64,000 nucleotides of DNA from CAVSUB01 sp963816725 (GCA_963816725.1 CAWFMC010000018.1:496001-560000); one strand, 5' to 3'; counted from the stretch's first letter, positions 1 to 9,563 are shown. Notes: a model not told the origin generated them from the sequence alone. A program made the numbers and translations.

Positions 1-1
1 A

Positions 2-298
2 CACTGGAGCCGCTTCGGCTTCGTCCGCGACATGCGGCTGCAGCTCGACGCCCTCATCCAGCGGGCGATCGACGCCGGGCAGTTGCCGCAGGGCGCCCAT
101 CCCGGCGTGCTGTTCCGGATCATGCTGACGGCGGTCCACGGCGCATCGGTGATGCGCCTCTGCGATCGGCTCGCGCCCGGTGAGGACGGCGATGCGATCG
201 CCCACGACGCGCTGGAAGCCGTCCTGACCGGCCTCCGCGCCGGTTCCCCGATTACGTCGTCGTCCGTAGCTTGCGTGGATTTCGATTCCGCTCAGTGA
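2..298 (+). CDS. TetR/AcrR-family regulator, C-terminal fragment
   Basis: The frame is open to the left edge of the window, so only the last ~98 residues are seen and the true start lies upstream. The visible part is helical and matches the C-terminal ligand-binding and dimerisation half of TetR-type repressors: WSRFGFVRDMRLQL, then a helix with QLPQGAHPGVLFRIML, then a VLTGL end. The DNA-binding half is outside the window. It ends 11 bp before an RND efflux adaptor on the same strand. A local repressor of an efflux operon, released by a drug-like ligand, is the usual arrangement for this family; that role is inferred from position. Confidence 0.65.
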   Translation, partial: HWSRFGFVRDMRLQLDALIQRAIDAGQLPQGAHPGVLFRIMLTAVHGASVMRLCDRLAPGEDGDAIAHDALEAVLTGLRAGSPITSSSVACVDFDSAQ

Positions 299-309
299 GG
301 CAGTTGATC

Positions 310-1503
310 ATGACCGTACGTCGCGCTCTCATCCTCGTCCCGCTCTTCCCCGTCCTGGCCGCGCTCGCCGCGTGCCGCGCCGACGTGAGCACCGAAGCCG
401 CTGCGGCTCCGCCGCCTGCCGTCCCGGTCGCTGTTGCCGCGGTCGAGAGCCGGCCGATCGACCGCTATCTTCGCGTCACCGGCTCGTTGATCGCTGACGA
501 ACAGGCTGAGGTGAGTGCCGAGACCGCGGGCCGGGTGATTGCGATCCCCGTCGAGCGGGGGTCGCACGTCCAGGCCGGCGCGATCCTCGCCCGCATTTCC
601 GCGACCGAGACATCGGCGCAGTTGCAGGAGGCCGAGGCCAACGCGGCGCAGATCGAGTCCCGGCTCGGGCTGACCGCGAATCAGCCGTTCGAGGCGGCCA
701 AGGTGCCCGAGGTGATGAACGCCAAGGCGTCGCTCGAGTACGCCGAGGCGGAGTTCAATCGCATCAAGTCGCTGCTCGATCAGAAGGTGGTCTCGCAGAG
801 CGAGTACGACCAGCGCCGGACGCAGGTCGAGGCGGCGCGCCAGCAGTATCAGGTGGCACTGAACTCGGCGCAGCAGTCTTATCGCTCCCTCGAAGCGGCG
901 CGGGCGCGCATCACCGTCGCTCGCAAGGCGGTGGCGGATACCGACGTCCGGGCGCCGTTCGCCGGCCTGGTCGCGGAGCGTGTCGTCAGCGTCGGCGATT
1001 ACGTGACGCGCGGCGCGCGCGTGGCCACGGTGGTCCGGGTGGACCCGCTGCGGCTCGAGCTGACCATCCCGGAACAGTCGGTCTCGCTGATCAAGCCGGG
1101 TCTGCCGGTCTCGCTGTCGGTCGATGCGTATCCCGGCCAGAGCTTTGAGGCCAATGTCCGCTTCGTGTCACCGAGCCTGCGGCCCGAGCAGCGGGCGCTG
1201 ACCGTCGAAGCGGTGGCGGCGAATGCGGATGGCCGGTTGAAGCCGGGCATGTTCGCGACGGCGCGGATCCATCAGCCTTCGAGCGCGCCGGCGCTGCTCG
1301 TGCCGGCCAACGCGCTTGAAACCGTCGCCGGCACCACCCGCGTCTATGTGGTGAAGAACAACCGGGTCGAGGAGCGGATCATCACCACCGGCGAAACAGT
1401 CGGCGACCGCATCGAGATCACTTCGGGTGTCGCCGCCGGCGATTCCGTCGCGACCGATCCGAAGGGCCGGCTGGCCGACGGGCAGACCGTCGCCGTCCGC
1501 TGA
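310..1503 (+). CDS. RND efflux periplasmic adaptor (membrane fusion protein), lipoprotein
   Basis: Periplasmic adaptor that links an inner-membrane RND pump to an outer-membrane channel. I start it at ATG 310 (397 aa), not at the upstream in-frame ATG 271 that overlaps the regulator gene, because 310 gives a clean lipoprotein signal (MTVRRALILV, then LAAC with the acylated Cys at residue 22). Downstream are a first lipoyl half (about residues 60-90, AETAGRVIAIPVERG), a long alpha-helical hairpin (about 100-205, rich in Q, E and A), the second lipoyl half (near 210, VRAPFAGLVAERVV) and a beta-barrel with a membrane-proximal domain (LVPANALETV). It lies 38 bp before the pump gene and is surely co-transcribed with it. 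The substrate cannot be read from sequence. Confidence 0.93.
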   Translation: MTVRRALILVPLFPVLAALAACRADVSTEAAAAPPPAVPVAVAAVESRPIDRYLRVTGSLIADEQAEVSAETAGRVIAIPVERGSHVQAGAILARISATETSAQLQEAEANAAQIESRLGLTANQPFEAAKVPEVMNAKASLEYAEAEFNRIKSLLDQKVVSQSEYDQRRTQVEAARQQYQVALNSAQQSYRSLEAARARITVARKAVADTDVRAPFAGLVAERVVSVGDYVTRGARVATVVRVDPLRLELTIPEQSVSLIKPGLPVSLSVDAYPGQSFEANVRFVSPSLRPEQRALTVEAVAANADGRLKPGMFATARIHQPSSAPALLVPANALETVAGTTRVYVVKNNRVEERIITTGETVGDRIEITSGVAAGDSVATDPKGRLADGQTVAVR

Positions 1504-1541
1504 GCGTGTTTCCGTTCATTTCCGTCCGCAGGTAATCAGAC

Positions 1542-4500
1542 ATGCAGTGGCTCGCATCCATCTCCGTGCGTCGGCCGGTCTTCGCGACAGTGATCATCCT
1601 GTCGCTGACCGTGGTCGGCGCGTTCGCGTTCCTCAAGCTCGGTCTCGACCGCTTTCCGAAGGTCGATTTCCCGACTGTCGTCGTCACCACTCGCCTCCCG
1701 GGCGCAGCGCCCGAGGAAGTCGAGACCGAGATCAGCGACAAGATCGAGGAAGCGGTCAACACCATCAGCAGCATCGACGAGCTGCGCTCGAACTCGTCGG
1801 AAGGCGTCTCGCAGGTGATCATCTCGTTCCTGCTCGAGAAGGACGCCGACATCGCCGCCCAGGAAGTGCGCGACCGCGTCAACCGCGTGCTGCCGCTCCT
1901 GCCGCGCACCATCGAGCAGCCGACGGTCGAGAAGTTCGACCCGGATGCGGCGCCCGTACTGACGCTCTCCGTCTCCGCCAACAAGCCGCTGCGCGACATC
2001 ACCGAGTACGCCGACAAGACGCTGCGGCGCCAGCTGGAGAGCGTCACGGGTGTCGGGCAGGTGGTGGTGGTCGGCGGACGGTCGCGCCAGATCAACGTGC
2101 TCATGGACGCTGACCGGCTGCGCGCCTACAACCTGACGGTCACCGACGTGACCCGCGCGCTCCAGACTCAGAACGCCGAGATCCCGGGCGGACGCGTCGA
2201 GCAGGGCGGCACGTCGGTCACGCTGCGAACCCGCGGGCGCGTGCAGAGTGTGGCCGCCTTCGGTGATCTCGTGGTCCGCCAGCAGGACGGCCATGCGGTC
2301 CTGCTGCGTGACGTCGCCACGATCGAGGACGGTATGGCCGAGGCGACCACCAAGGCCAACGTCAACGGCGAGTCGTCGGTCCTGCTCACGGTCCGTCGTC
2401 AATCGGGGACCAATACCGTGCAGGTCGTCGACGAAGTGCGAGCCCGTCTCGCGGAGGTCACGCCGCTCGCGCCGTCCGGCTACAGCATCCGCGTCGTTCG
2501 CGACCAGTCGGAGTTCATTCGCGCCTCGATGCGCAGCGTGAACGAGCATCTGATCGTCGGCTCGATCCTCGCGGCCCTGGTCGTCCTGGTGTTCCTGTGG
2601 AACTGGCGCTCGACGGTGATTGCCGCGATCGCCATCCCGACATCGATCGTCGCCACGTTCGGCCTCATCTGGTACCAGGGCTTCACCCTGAACTCGATGA
2701 CGATGCTGGCCCTCACGCTGGCGGTCGGCATCGTGATCGACGATGCGATCGTGGTGCTGGAGAATATTTACCGCTTCGTCGAGGAGAAGGGCCGGCCCCC
2801 GATGCAGGCGGCCGTGGAAGCCACTCGTGAGATCGGCCTCGCCGTCCTCGCCACCACGCTCTCGCTGGTCGCGATCTTCGTTCCGGTCGGCTTCATGGGC
2901 GGCATCGTCGGCCGGTTCATGACCAGTTTCGGGCTCACCATGTCGTTCGCGATCCTGGTCTCGATGCTGGTGAGTTTCACGCTGACGCCGATGTTGTCGG
3001 CGCGCTGGATCAAGATGCGCCCGCGGCGCGAAGACGCCGAGGGACACGGGATCGAGGAGCACGGGTCGAAGGAGTCACGCTTCTTCCGTCCGGTCGATCA
3101 GTTCTACTCCACGACGCTCAAATGGTCGCTCGCGCATCGCGGGATCGTCGCCGGCATCGCCGCCCTGGTGTTGCTGAGCAGCGTCCCGCTGTTCATGGTC
3201 GCCAATAAAAACTTCATGCCCAACGACGACCAGTCGGAGTTCGAGGTCGGCCTGCGCGCGCCCGAGGGAACGAGCCTCGAAGCGACCGAGATCATCGCCA
3301 ACCGCGTTGCCACCCGGATCCGCCAGCTTCCGGAGGTCTCCTACACGCTGGTGTCGGTGGCCGATGATCCGGCGCAGACGCAGAACGTCGGCACGGTGTA
3401 CGTGCGGCTGAAGCCGGTCGAGGAGCGCGACACCGATCAGTTCGAGTTGATGGATCGGGTGCGGTCCGAGGTGCTGCCGAAGCTGGCGCTCCCGAACCTG
3501 CGCACCGGCGTGCGTCCGGTCGCGACGATCGGCGGCGGGGGCAACCAGAGTGCGGACATCCAGTTCACCATCAACGGTCCCGACCTCGGCTTGTTGGAGA
3601 AGTACGCGGCGGCGGTGGTTGCGGCCGCCAAGAAGGAGCCGGGAGTCGTGGACGTCGATACGTCGCTGAACGTCGGCAAGCCGGAACTGTCAGTCCAGCT
3701 CGATCGCATGAAGGCCGCGGACCTCGGGGTGCAGATTTCCGACGCCGCGGACGCCCTGCGGCTGCTGGTCGGCGGCGATCAGGTCACGACCTACAACGAA
3801 GGCGGCGAGCAGTACGAAGTGCACGTCCGCGCGGTCCAGGGCAACCGGCAGACGGCGGCGGCGATCGAGCAGCTGACCGTGCCGTCCACCCGTAGCGGCA
3901 GCGTCGCGCTGCAGAACATCGCGCGGCTGACGCCGGGCACCGCTCCGTCGGAGATCAACCGGCTGAATCGTCAGCGCCAGGTCACGATCTTCGCCGGCCT
4001 GCAGCAAGGCGTGTCGCAGACGCCGGCCATGGACCTGATGACCAGGACCGCGGAGTCGCTGAACATGGGGCCGGGCTACAGCTCGCGCTTTGCCGGACGC
4101 TCGCGCGAGCTCGGGCGGGCCGCGGAGAACTTCCTGATCGCGTTCGCGCTGTCGCTGATCTTCATGTATCTGATCCTGGCGGCGCAGTTCGAGTCCTGGC
4201 TGCACCCGATCACTATCCTGTTGTCGCTGCCGCTGACGCTGCCGTTCGCGCTGCTGTCGATCATCATCACGCGCCAGTCGCTGAACATCTTCTCCGCACT
4301 CGGCCTGCTGGTCCTGTTCGGGGTCGTGAAGAAGAACTCGATTCTCCAGATCGACCACGCCAACCAGCTCCGCGAGCGCGGCATGGAACGCGACGCGGCG
4401 ATCATCCAGGCCAGCCGCGACCGTCTGCGGCCGATTCTGATGACCACCTTCGCGTTCGTCGCCGGGATGTTCCCGCTGGTCATCTCGAGCGGAATCGGCG

Positions 4501-6266
4501 CCGGCACCAACCGGGCGATCGGCTTCGTCATCATCGGTGGGCAGTCGATGGTGCTGCTGCTGACGCTGCTGGCGACGCCCGTCGCCTACTCGCTGTTCGA
4601 TGATCTGTCGCGCTTCAGGCTGCCGTTCCGGCGCCGGACCGCCCGGGCTGCGGCCGCGACCGCGACCGCGACCCTGCTGGCGCTGGCAGTCGCCGGGACG
4701 GGTACGGCTTCGGCCCAGATACTGTCGCAGGCGCCGGTGGCCGCGCCGGCAGCGTCGGCCGCGCCGAGCGGACCCGTGCTGAAGATCTCGCGCGACGACG
4801 CCATCCGGATGGCGGTGGAGAACAATCCGGATCTCGCAGTCGCCAATTTCGATCCGGCGCTCAGCGACGAGGACGTCGCCGCCGCGCGCAGTGCCTTCGT
4901 CCCGACGCTGCAATCGGGGCTCTCGCGCAACAGCGAGCTGCTCCCGCCGGTGAACCTGTTCGGAGGGGCGACCGGCACGCGCACGGATCTCTGGTCCGGC
5001 ACTGCGGCAGTCAATCAGTTGCTGCCGTGGGGCGGCGGCAACTATCTGTTCGGATGGGACAACTCCCGCGCGAGCTCCAACAGCATCATCTCGAGCTACA
5101 GCCCGGCACTGTCGTCGAGCCTGCACGTCGCGTTCTCGCAGCCGCTGCTGCGCGATTTCAAAATCGATCCGGCGCGGGCGCAGCTCGAAGTATCCCGGCG
5201 CAATCGCGAGATCACCGACACGCGTCTGCTCGAAACCAGCGTGGCGACGAAGGCTGACGCGGAGCGCGCCTACTGGCTGCTGGTCTCGTCGCTGGCGCTG
5301 GTCGACGTACAACAGCGTTCGCTGGATCTGGCCCTGGAGCTGGAGCGCACCAATCGCGCCCGGGTCGACGTCGGCCAGTCGCCGCCGCTCGACCTCGTCG
5401 CCGCCCAGGCCGAAGTCGCCCAACGTCGCGAGAACCTGATCGTGGCCCGGACCAGCGCCCGGCAGTCGGAAGATCTGCTGCGGACGATCGCCGTCGATCC
5501 GAAACGAGATGACTACTGGGCGTTGCGCCTCGAGCCGACCGACGTCACTCCCGCCGTCGGCCCGCCGCCCGATGTCGACGCGGCCGTGAGACGCGCCTTG
5601 AGCGAACGGACCGATCTGCTGCGCGCCCGCAAGGAGATCCAGAACGCCGAGACCGGCATCGCGCTCTCGCGCAGCCAGTCGCTGCCCGATCTGCGCGCCG
5701 CAGCCGAGTACCTGACCAACGGGGCCGGCGGCACGCGCCTGGTCCGCACCGGCGATTTCCCCGGCACGATCGTCGGCAGCCAGCTGACCTCGTTCGGGAG
5801 CGTGCTTGGACAGGTGCTCACCGCCGACTATCCAACCTGGACGCTCGGACTCACCTTCAGCTACCCGCTCGGGAAGAGCAATGCGCAGGCAGCGCTGGCC
5901 CGGGCAAAGATCGAACGTGATCAGTCGAACGCCCGGCTGCGCAGCCTCGAACTGGCTGCCGTCCGCCAGATCCGCGACGCGGCCTCGCGCCTCGAGCAGA
6001 ATCAGCAGCGCATCGAAACGACGCGTCTGGGGCGGCAGCTCGCCGAGCAGCGTCTGGACGCCGAGCAGCGCCGCTTCGAAGTCGGCTTGTCGACCAGTTT
6101 CCTGGTGATTCAGGCGCAACGCGACTTGGCGATCGCGCGCAACAGCGAGACGCAGGCGCTGCTCGACTATCAGCTCTCGAGCGTGACGTTCGAGACCGTC
6201 CAGCAGAGCGGCACGGCCAGCACGAATCAGCTCGTCAACGCGGTCTCGTCCGGCACGGGACGGTAG
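1542..6266 (+). CDS. RND efflux pump fused to a TolC-like outer-membrane channel
   Basis: One 1574-residue frame encodes two proteins that are normally separate. Residues 1 to about 1028 are a complete HAE1/AcrB-type RND transporter: N-terminal transmembrane helix, porter and docking loops, the TM4 acidic pair (D400-D401 in VIDDAIVVLENIYRF), and a lysine near 930 in GVVKKNSILQIDHANQ, matching the proton-relay residues of AcrB. Residues about 1029-1058 look like an internal signal peptide (RRR, then an Ala/Thr/Leu-rich core, then TASA before Gln1059). Residues about 1075-1574 form an outer-membrane efflux (TolC) domain with two repeated coiled-coil halves. There is no ATG or GTG near the junction that would give a separate tolC. 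The RND C-terminus is cytoplasmic, so cleavage after residue 1058 during export could release the channel; that step is inference. Confidence 0.93.
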   Translation: MQWLASISVRRPVFATVIILSLTVVGAFAFLKLGLDRFPKVDFPTVVVTTRLPGAAPEEVETEISDKIEEAVNTISSIDELRSNSSEGVSQVIISFLLEKDADIAAQEVRDRVNRVLPLLPRTIEQPTVEKFDPDAAPVLTLSVSANKPLRDITEYADKTLRRQLESVTGVGQVVVVGGRSRQINVLMDADRLRAYNLTVTDVTRALQTQNAEIPGGRVEQGGTSVTLRTRGRVQSVAAFGDLVVRQQDGHAVLLRDVATIEDGMAEATTKANVNGESSVLLTVRRQSGTNTVQVVDEVRARLAEVTPLAPSGYSIRVVRDQSEFIRASMRSVNEHLIVGSILAALVVLVFLWNWRSTVIAAIAIPTSIVATFGLIWYQGFTLNSMTMLALTLAVGIVIDDAIVVLENIYRFVEEKGRPPMQAAVEATREIGLAVLATTLSLVAIFVPVGFMGGIVGRFMTSFGLTMSFAILVSMLVSFTLTPMLSARWIKMRPRREDAEGHGIEEHGSKESRFFRPVDQFYSTTLKWSLAHRGIVAGIAALVLLSSVPLFMVANKNFMPNDDQSEFEVGLRAPEGTSLEATEIIANRVATRIRQLPEVSYTLVSVADDPAQTQNVGTVYVRLKPVEERDTDQFELMDRVRSEVLPKLALPNLRTGVRPVATIGGGGNQSADIQFTINGPDLGLLEKYAAAVVAAAKKEPGVVDVDTSLNVGKPELSVQLDRMKAADLGVQISDAADALRLLVGGDQVTTYNEGGEQYEVHVRAVQGNRQTAAAIEQLTVPSTRSGSVALQNIARLTPGTAPSEINRLNRQRQVTIFAGLQQGVSQTPAMDLMTRTAESLNMGPGYSSRFAGRSRELGRAAENFLIAFALSLIFMYLILAAQFESWLHPITILLSLPLTLPFALLSIIITRQSLNIFSALGLLVLFGVVKKNSILQIDHANQLRERGMERDAAIIQASRDRLRPILMTTFAFVAGMFPLVISSGIGAGTNRAIGFVIIGGQSMVLLLTLLATPVAYSLFDDLSRFRLPFRRRTARAAAATATATLLALAVAGTGTASAQILSQAPVAAPAASAAPSGPVLKISRDDAIRMAVENNPDLAVANFDPALSDEDVAAARSAFVPTLQSGLSRNSELLPPVNLFGGATGTRTDLWSGTAAVNQLLPWGGGNYLFGWDNSRASSNSIISSYSPALSSSLHVAFSQPLLRDFKIDPARAQLEVSRRNREITDTRLLETSVATKADAERAYWLLVSSLALVDVQQRSLDLALELERTNRARVDVGQSPPLDLVAAQAEVAQRRENLIVARTSARQSEDLLRTIAVDPKRDDYWALRLEPTDVTPAVGPPPDVDAAVRRALSERTDLLRARKEIQNAETGIALSRSQSLPDLRAAAEYLTNGAGGTRLVRTGDFPGTIVGSQLTSFGSVLGQVLTADYPTWTLGLTFSYPLGKSNAQAALARAKIERDQSNARLRSLELAAVRQIRDAASRLEQNQQRIETTRLGRQLAEQRLDAEQRRFEVGLSTSFLVIQAQRDLAIARNSETQALLDYQLSSVTFETVQQSGTASTNQLVNAVSSGTGR

Positions 6267-6277
6267 ACAAGCTCGCC

Positions 6278-6314
6278 GACGCGCATCCGGGCTTCACAAG
6301 CGCGGATGCGTGTC
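6278..6314. terminator. Bidirectional hairpin between convergent genes
   Basis: A 12-bp stem (6278-6289 with 6303-6314, one G-U pair, arms GACGCGCATCCG and CGGATGCGTGTC) with a 13-nt loop lies 11 bp after the pump-channel stop and 70 bp from the thiO stop. There is no T-tract on either side, so it may act as a weak or Rho-assisted terminator for both genes. Confidence 0.5.
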
Positions 6315-6383
6315 GCGCATCGCTTCCGTCCTCCACAACCCGGGGTGCGACAGCGGCCCGCCCACACACAATCAGAAAGACAC

Positions 6384-7511
6384 CTACGGGACGCGGCTCG
6401 TCAGCGCGACTCGGCGTGGACTGAGCGCGTCGAGTTCCGGCACCGCGCGCCGGTCCAGCATGAGATCCGCGACGATGCGGGCCGTCAGGGGCGCCAGCAG
6501 GACGCCGTTGCGGAAATGCCCCGTGGCGTAGAACAGGCGATCGCTTGACGCCGATGGCCCGATGATCGGCAGTCCATCAGGGGTGGCGGGGCGTAAGCCG
6601 GATCTCGCATCGACGAAAGTCGCATCGCTCAGCGCGGGGACCAACGTGGACGCTGCCTCGAGGAGCGCCCGCACCGCGGTGACCGTATTGCGCTCATCGA
6701 ATCCCGCCTCCTCCATCGTCGCCCCGACCAGTACCGTGCCGTCGTCCCAGGGAACGAGGTAGCAGCCCGGTCCCCAAACGACGCGAGAGAGGAGCGGCGC
6801 GCGTGGCCGGATCCGGAGCAGTTGCCCGCGCACCGGCCTGACCTGGCGCGGTGCCTCGTCGTCGAGCCCGAGCAGCTGGGGCGTCCACGATCCGGTGGCA
6901 ATGACCACCTGCTCGGCGCGGATACTGTTCCCGTCGTCAAGCACGACGTCAACGAACCCGGGTCGAGCATCGAGCGCCACGGCGCGGCTGGCGGTCTGAA
7001 CGCGGCCTCCGCCAGCCGCGACCACACGCGCCAGCGCCGCTGTGAGATCGGGCGCCGAGACGTAGCCGTGGCCGGGAACCGACAGGGCTCCAGCGACGGC
7101 CGCGGCAAGTGCTGGTTCCAGCTGTCGCGCGCCCGCTGAATCGAGCCACTCGCATCGTTCCGCGCCGACTGTTGCGCCGGTGCGGCGCAGGTGCGCGGCA
7201 GATTCCCCGTCGAATGCGACTTCGAGGCTGCCGCTCCGGCGGTACTCGACGCGGACCCCGGACCGGACCCGAACGTCCTCAATCCAGCCATCGTAGAGGT
7301 CGAGGCTCCGTATCAGGAGATCCAGGAGAGGGCCGCTCTCGTGCGCTTCGGTGTACGGCGCCAGCATTCCAGCAGAGGCCTGGGTGGCACCCTGACCAAC
7401 CGATCGGCTGTCCAGCACGTGGACGCGTGCGCCGCGGCCAGTCAGCTCGCCGGCCACCGCGCAGCCGATGATTCCGCCGCCGATTACGAGGATTTCCGCG
7501 TCGCTTGACAC
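6384..7511 (-). CDS. thiO: Glycine oxidase ThiO (FAD-dependent amine oxidase)
   Basis: Flavoenzyme of the DAO family that oxidises glycine to the imine used for the thiazole ring of thiamine, or a closely related D-amino-acid/sarcosine oxidase. GTG 7511 gives 375 aa, the family's usual length, with the Rossmann motif ILVIGGGIIGCAVAGEL right at the N-terminus. An upstream in-frame ATG (7652) would add 47 residues without character and overlap the divergent gene. Further support: GATQASAGMLAPYTEA, the RPVRGQ segment, and the C-terminal FAD-site stretch GLRPATPDGLPIIGP with FYATGHFRNGVLLAP. No other thiamine gene is nearby, so the thiamine role rests on family resemblance. The hexamer TATCAT on the coding strand ends 6 nt before the GTG, pointing to a leaderless mRNA. 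Confidence 0.82.
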   Translation of the reverse strand: MSSDAEILVIGGGIIGCAVAGELTGRGARVHVLDSRSVGQGATQASAGMLAPYTEAHESGPLLDLLIRSLDLYDGWIEDVRVRSGVRVEYRRSGSLEVAFDGESAAHLRRTGATVGAERCEWLDSAGARQLEPALAAAVAGALSVPGHGYVSAPDLTAALARVVAAGGGRVQTASRAVALDARPGFVDVVLDDGNSIRAEQVVIATGSWTPQLLGLDDEAPRQVRPVRGQLLRIRPRAPLLSRVVWGPGCYLVPWDDGTVLVGATMEEAGFDERNTVTAVRALLEAASTLVPALSDATFVDARSGLRPATPDGLPIIGPSASSDRLFYATGHFRNGVLLAPLTARIVADLMLDRRAVPELDALSPRRVALTSRVP

Positions 7512-7517
7512 GGATCG

Positions 7518-7523
7518 ATGATA
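7518..7523 (-). promoter_or_regulatory. Putative -10 box for thiO (leaderless)
   Basis: TATCAT on the minus strand (5 of 6 to TATAAT) sits 6 nt upstream of the GTG start of thiO. Transcription would begin at or next to the start codon. No Shine-Dalgarno is visible and no good -35 was found. Confidence 0.4.
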
Positions 7524-7575
7524 GCGCCTCGCCTTGCACAGGGTGATGGCAGCGCGCTTGCTGAGACAAGGAGCG

Positions 7576-8733
7576 ATGTTGGACCGCCTGCACGTTCCGC
7601 TCAGCTGGAAAGAGATCTTCAAGCGCTCAGCCAAGGAGTTCGTCAGCGACAACGCCTTCGACCTCGGCGCGCAGCAGGCGTACTACTTCTTCTTCGCGCT
7701 GTTCCCGGCGCTGCTGACGCTCATTTCCATCGCCAGCTTCTTCACCCTATCCAACCTCATCCAGCAGGTCATCACGACGCTCGGGCAGGTCGTGCCGCAG
7801 GACGTGCTGACGATCGTCGCGGAGCAGATCAAGAAGATCTCCGACAGTCAGCAAGGGGGGCTGCTGACGATCGGATTCCTGCTGACACTGTGGAGCAGCT
7901 CCGGCGCGCTGGTGTCGATCATCACCACGCTCAACGCTGCCTACGACATCACCGAAGGGCGGCCGTGGTGGAAAGTCAGGCTGACCGCCATCGGCCTGAC
8001 CATCGGCGTGGCCATCTTCATCCTGGTGTCGCTGTTCCTGGTGCTCGTCGGCCCGACGCTGGCGGAGCACCTGGCGACCACCCTGAGGCTCGGGACCGCG
8101 TTCAAGTGGGCCTGGTGGATCTTGCAATGGCCCGTGGTGCTGGCGCTGGTCGCGACCGGCATCGGGCTGATCTACTACTTCGCGCCGGACGCCGAACAGG
8201 AATGGACGTGGATCACTCCGGGCTCAGTGGTCGCGACCCTTCTGTGGTTGCTGGTGTCCCTGGTCTTCAAGGTCTACATCAGCTACTTCGGCAACTACAA
8301 CGAGACGTACGGCACCATCGGCGCGGTGATCGTCCTGCTCACCTGGTTGTACCTCTCGGGGCTGGCGATCATCTTCGGCGCCGAGATGAACTCGGAAATC
8401 GAGCACGCGTCGCCCTACGGAAAAGACACCGGCGAGAAGGTCCCCGGAGAGAAGAAGCGGATCGGTCGCGCGGCGCAGAAGTATGCGGAGAAGCAAAAGG
8501 CCGAGGGCCAACTGCCGGTGCAGCCGCTACCCGACAATGTGAACTGCGATCTGGACGAGGAGTCCGACGCGCCGCGAACGCTGCGGCCGAGCGAGGCGAT
8601 GATTGCCGCCGCGTTGATGCTACCAGCGGCGATTTCCGTCGGCCGTGAAGTCCTCACGTCGGTGCGGGAGATGCGCGAGGACGATCGGAGCCTCCCGGCG
8701 AGGCTGCCTGACACCACGCGTCAGCATTACTGA
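7576..8733 (+). CDS. YihY/BrkB-family inner-membrane protein
   Basis: Polytopic membrane protein of the YihY/UPF0761 family, once wrongly called ribonuclease BN; its transport substrate, if any, is unknown. Starting at ATG 7576 gives 385 aa. The GGAG sequence ends only 2 nt before this ATG, so TTG 7579 or ATG 7546 remain possible starts. Six hydrophobic segments are visible: around AYYFFFALFPALLTLIS, LLTIGFLLTLWSSSGALV, GLTIGVAIFILVSLFLVL, VVLALVATGIGLIYYF, SVVATLLWLLVSLVF and IGAVIVLLTWLYLSGLAI. The family signature GTIGAVIVLLTWLYLSG followed by GAEMNSEIEH is intact. A charged cytoplasmic tail of about 100 residues follows. Its last 7 bp overlap the end of the convergent gene. Confidence 0.88.
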   Translation: MLDRLHVPLSWKEIFKRSAKEFVSDNAFDLGAQQAYYFFFALFPALLTLISIASFFTLSNLIQQVITTLGQVVPQDVLTIVAEQIKKISDSQQGGLLTIGFLLTLWSSSGALVSIITTLNAAYDITEGRPWWKVRLTAIGLTIGVAIFILVSLFLVLVGPTLAEHLATTLRLGTAFKWAWWILQWPVVLALVATGIGLIYYFAPDAEQEWTWITPGSVVATLLWLLVSLVFKVYISYFGNYNETYGTIGAVIVLLTWLYLSGLAIIFGAEMNSEIEHASPYGKDTGEKVPGEKKRIGRAAQKYAEKQKAEGQLPVQPLPDNVNCDLDEESDAPRTLRPSEAMIAAALMLPAAISVGREVLTSVREMREDDRSLPARLPDTTRQHY

Positions 8734-9302
8734 GGCTTCCAGGCGTCCGGTCGCAGCTTGCCGCTGGTCCCCCAGTACACTGGCTCCTTCGCCTTCGGCG
8801 CCGGCAGATCGGTGAGGTACCGCTGCGGTCCGTGGATCGTTTCAGGAGCCGTGATCGACGGGTCGACGTGAACGGCAGGGCGGCCGACGCGATCGTGCCG
8901 TCCTCGCGGTGCCACGGCGACAGGTACCGTGACGTACACGGGATATGGCACCGTCACCTCGTGAACCACTGTGGCTGACGGTCGATCGACGTAAACAACC
9001 TCGGGCTGCGTCTGCTGGGACACCACGTCCGCGAGCGTCGCGGCTTCGGCAGGCGCCGCGGGGCGCTCGCGACCGCTCCGCACGAGGGCCACGATCACCC
9101 GCTCGCTGACGCCAGCGGCTTTCAGGCTCTTCAGGGTTGCGGCGTCCACGTCGAAGACGCCGCCGTCCACCTCGATCAAGGCCAGCAGCACCTCGTCGCC
9201 CAAGCCGGCTTTCGTGAGGTCGACAATGTCGCGAAGCGTGACCGCCTGCGCCGCAGTCGATACGAAGAGGGCGAAAACGAAGGCGAAGACGGTACGCCGC
9301 AT
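8727..9302 (-). CDS. Exported protein of unknown function
   Basis: 191 aa with a clear Sec signal peptide (MRRTVFAFVFALFVSTAAQA). The mature N-terminus carries two copies of a short helical motif, LRDIVDLTKAGLGDEVLLAL (residues about 23-42) and LKSLKAAGVSERVIVALV (about 58-75), seen in many exported bacterial proteins of unknown role. A Val/Pro/Tyr-rich middle (VTVPYPVYVTVPVAVAP) and a polar C-terminus follow. A GAGGGGG ribosome site lies 5 nt before the ATG, preceded by TAGTCT as a possible -10. The stop overlaps the convergent YihY gene by 7 bp. I do not recognise a specific family. Confidence 0.7.
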   Translation of the reverse strand: MRRTVFAFVFALFVSTAAQAVTLRDIVDLTKAGLGDEVLLALIEVDGGVFDVDAATLKSLKAAGVSERVIVALVRSGRERPAAPAEAATLADVVSQQTQPEVVYVDRPSATVVHEVTVPYPVYVTVPVAVAPRGRHDRVGRPAVHVDPSITAPETIHGPQRYLTDLPAPKAKEPVYWGTSGKLRPDAWKPQ

Positions 9303-9563
9303 CAGAACCCCCTCAGACTATCGGACGGCACGCGTGCCGCCGAAAAGGCCCGTGCAACCAGGGTACCCGCGACCGGCCTCACGAAAACGGGTGCCGGGCG
9401 TCTCGGAGGGCGGCGACGGTCCTGTCCGGAGGACAACGGTGTCCCCCGTCACGAGCGACATGCCAGCCGGAAAGCCGAGATACGCCCGTATTTTGTGGTA
9501 TTTTGCGCCCGCCCTTGGGGTACGTCAATTGCTCGACTGATGACGTCCAGGGAGTGTTCATTG

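Noticed and set aside
1536..3062. Long Arg/His/Asp-rich open frames on the strand opposite the RND gene and at other places
   Set aside because: Typical antisense shadows of GC-rich coding DNA; no recognisable domain, and real genes lie opposite.
9488..9505. Direct repeat GTATTTTG-TG-GTATTTTG upstream of the TrbI-like gene
   Set aside because: Two short A/T-rich copies only; could be promoter spacing, not enough to call a site.
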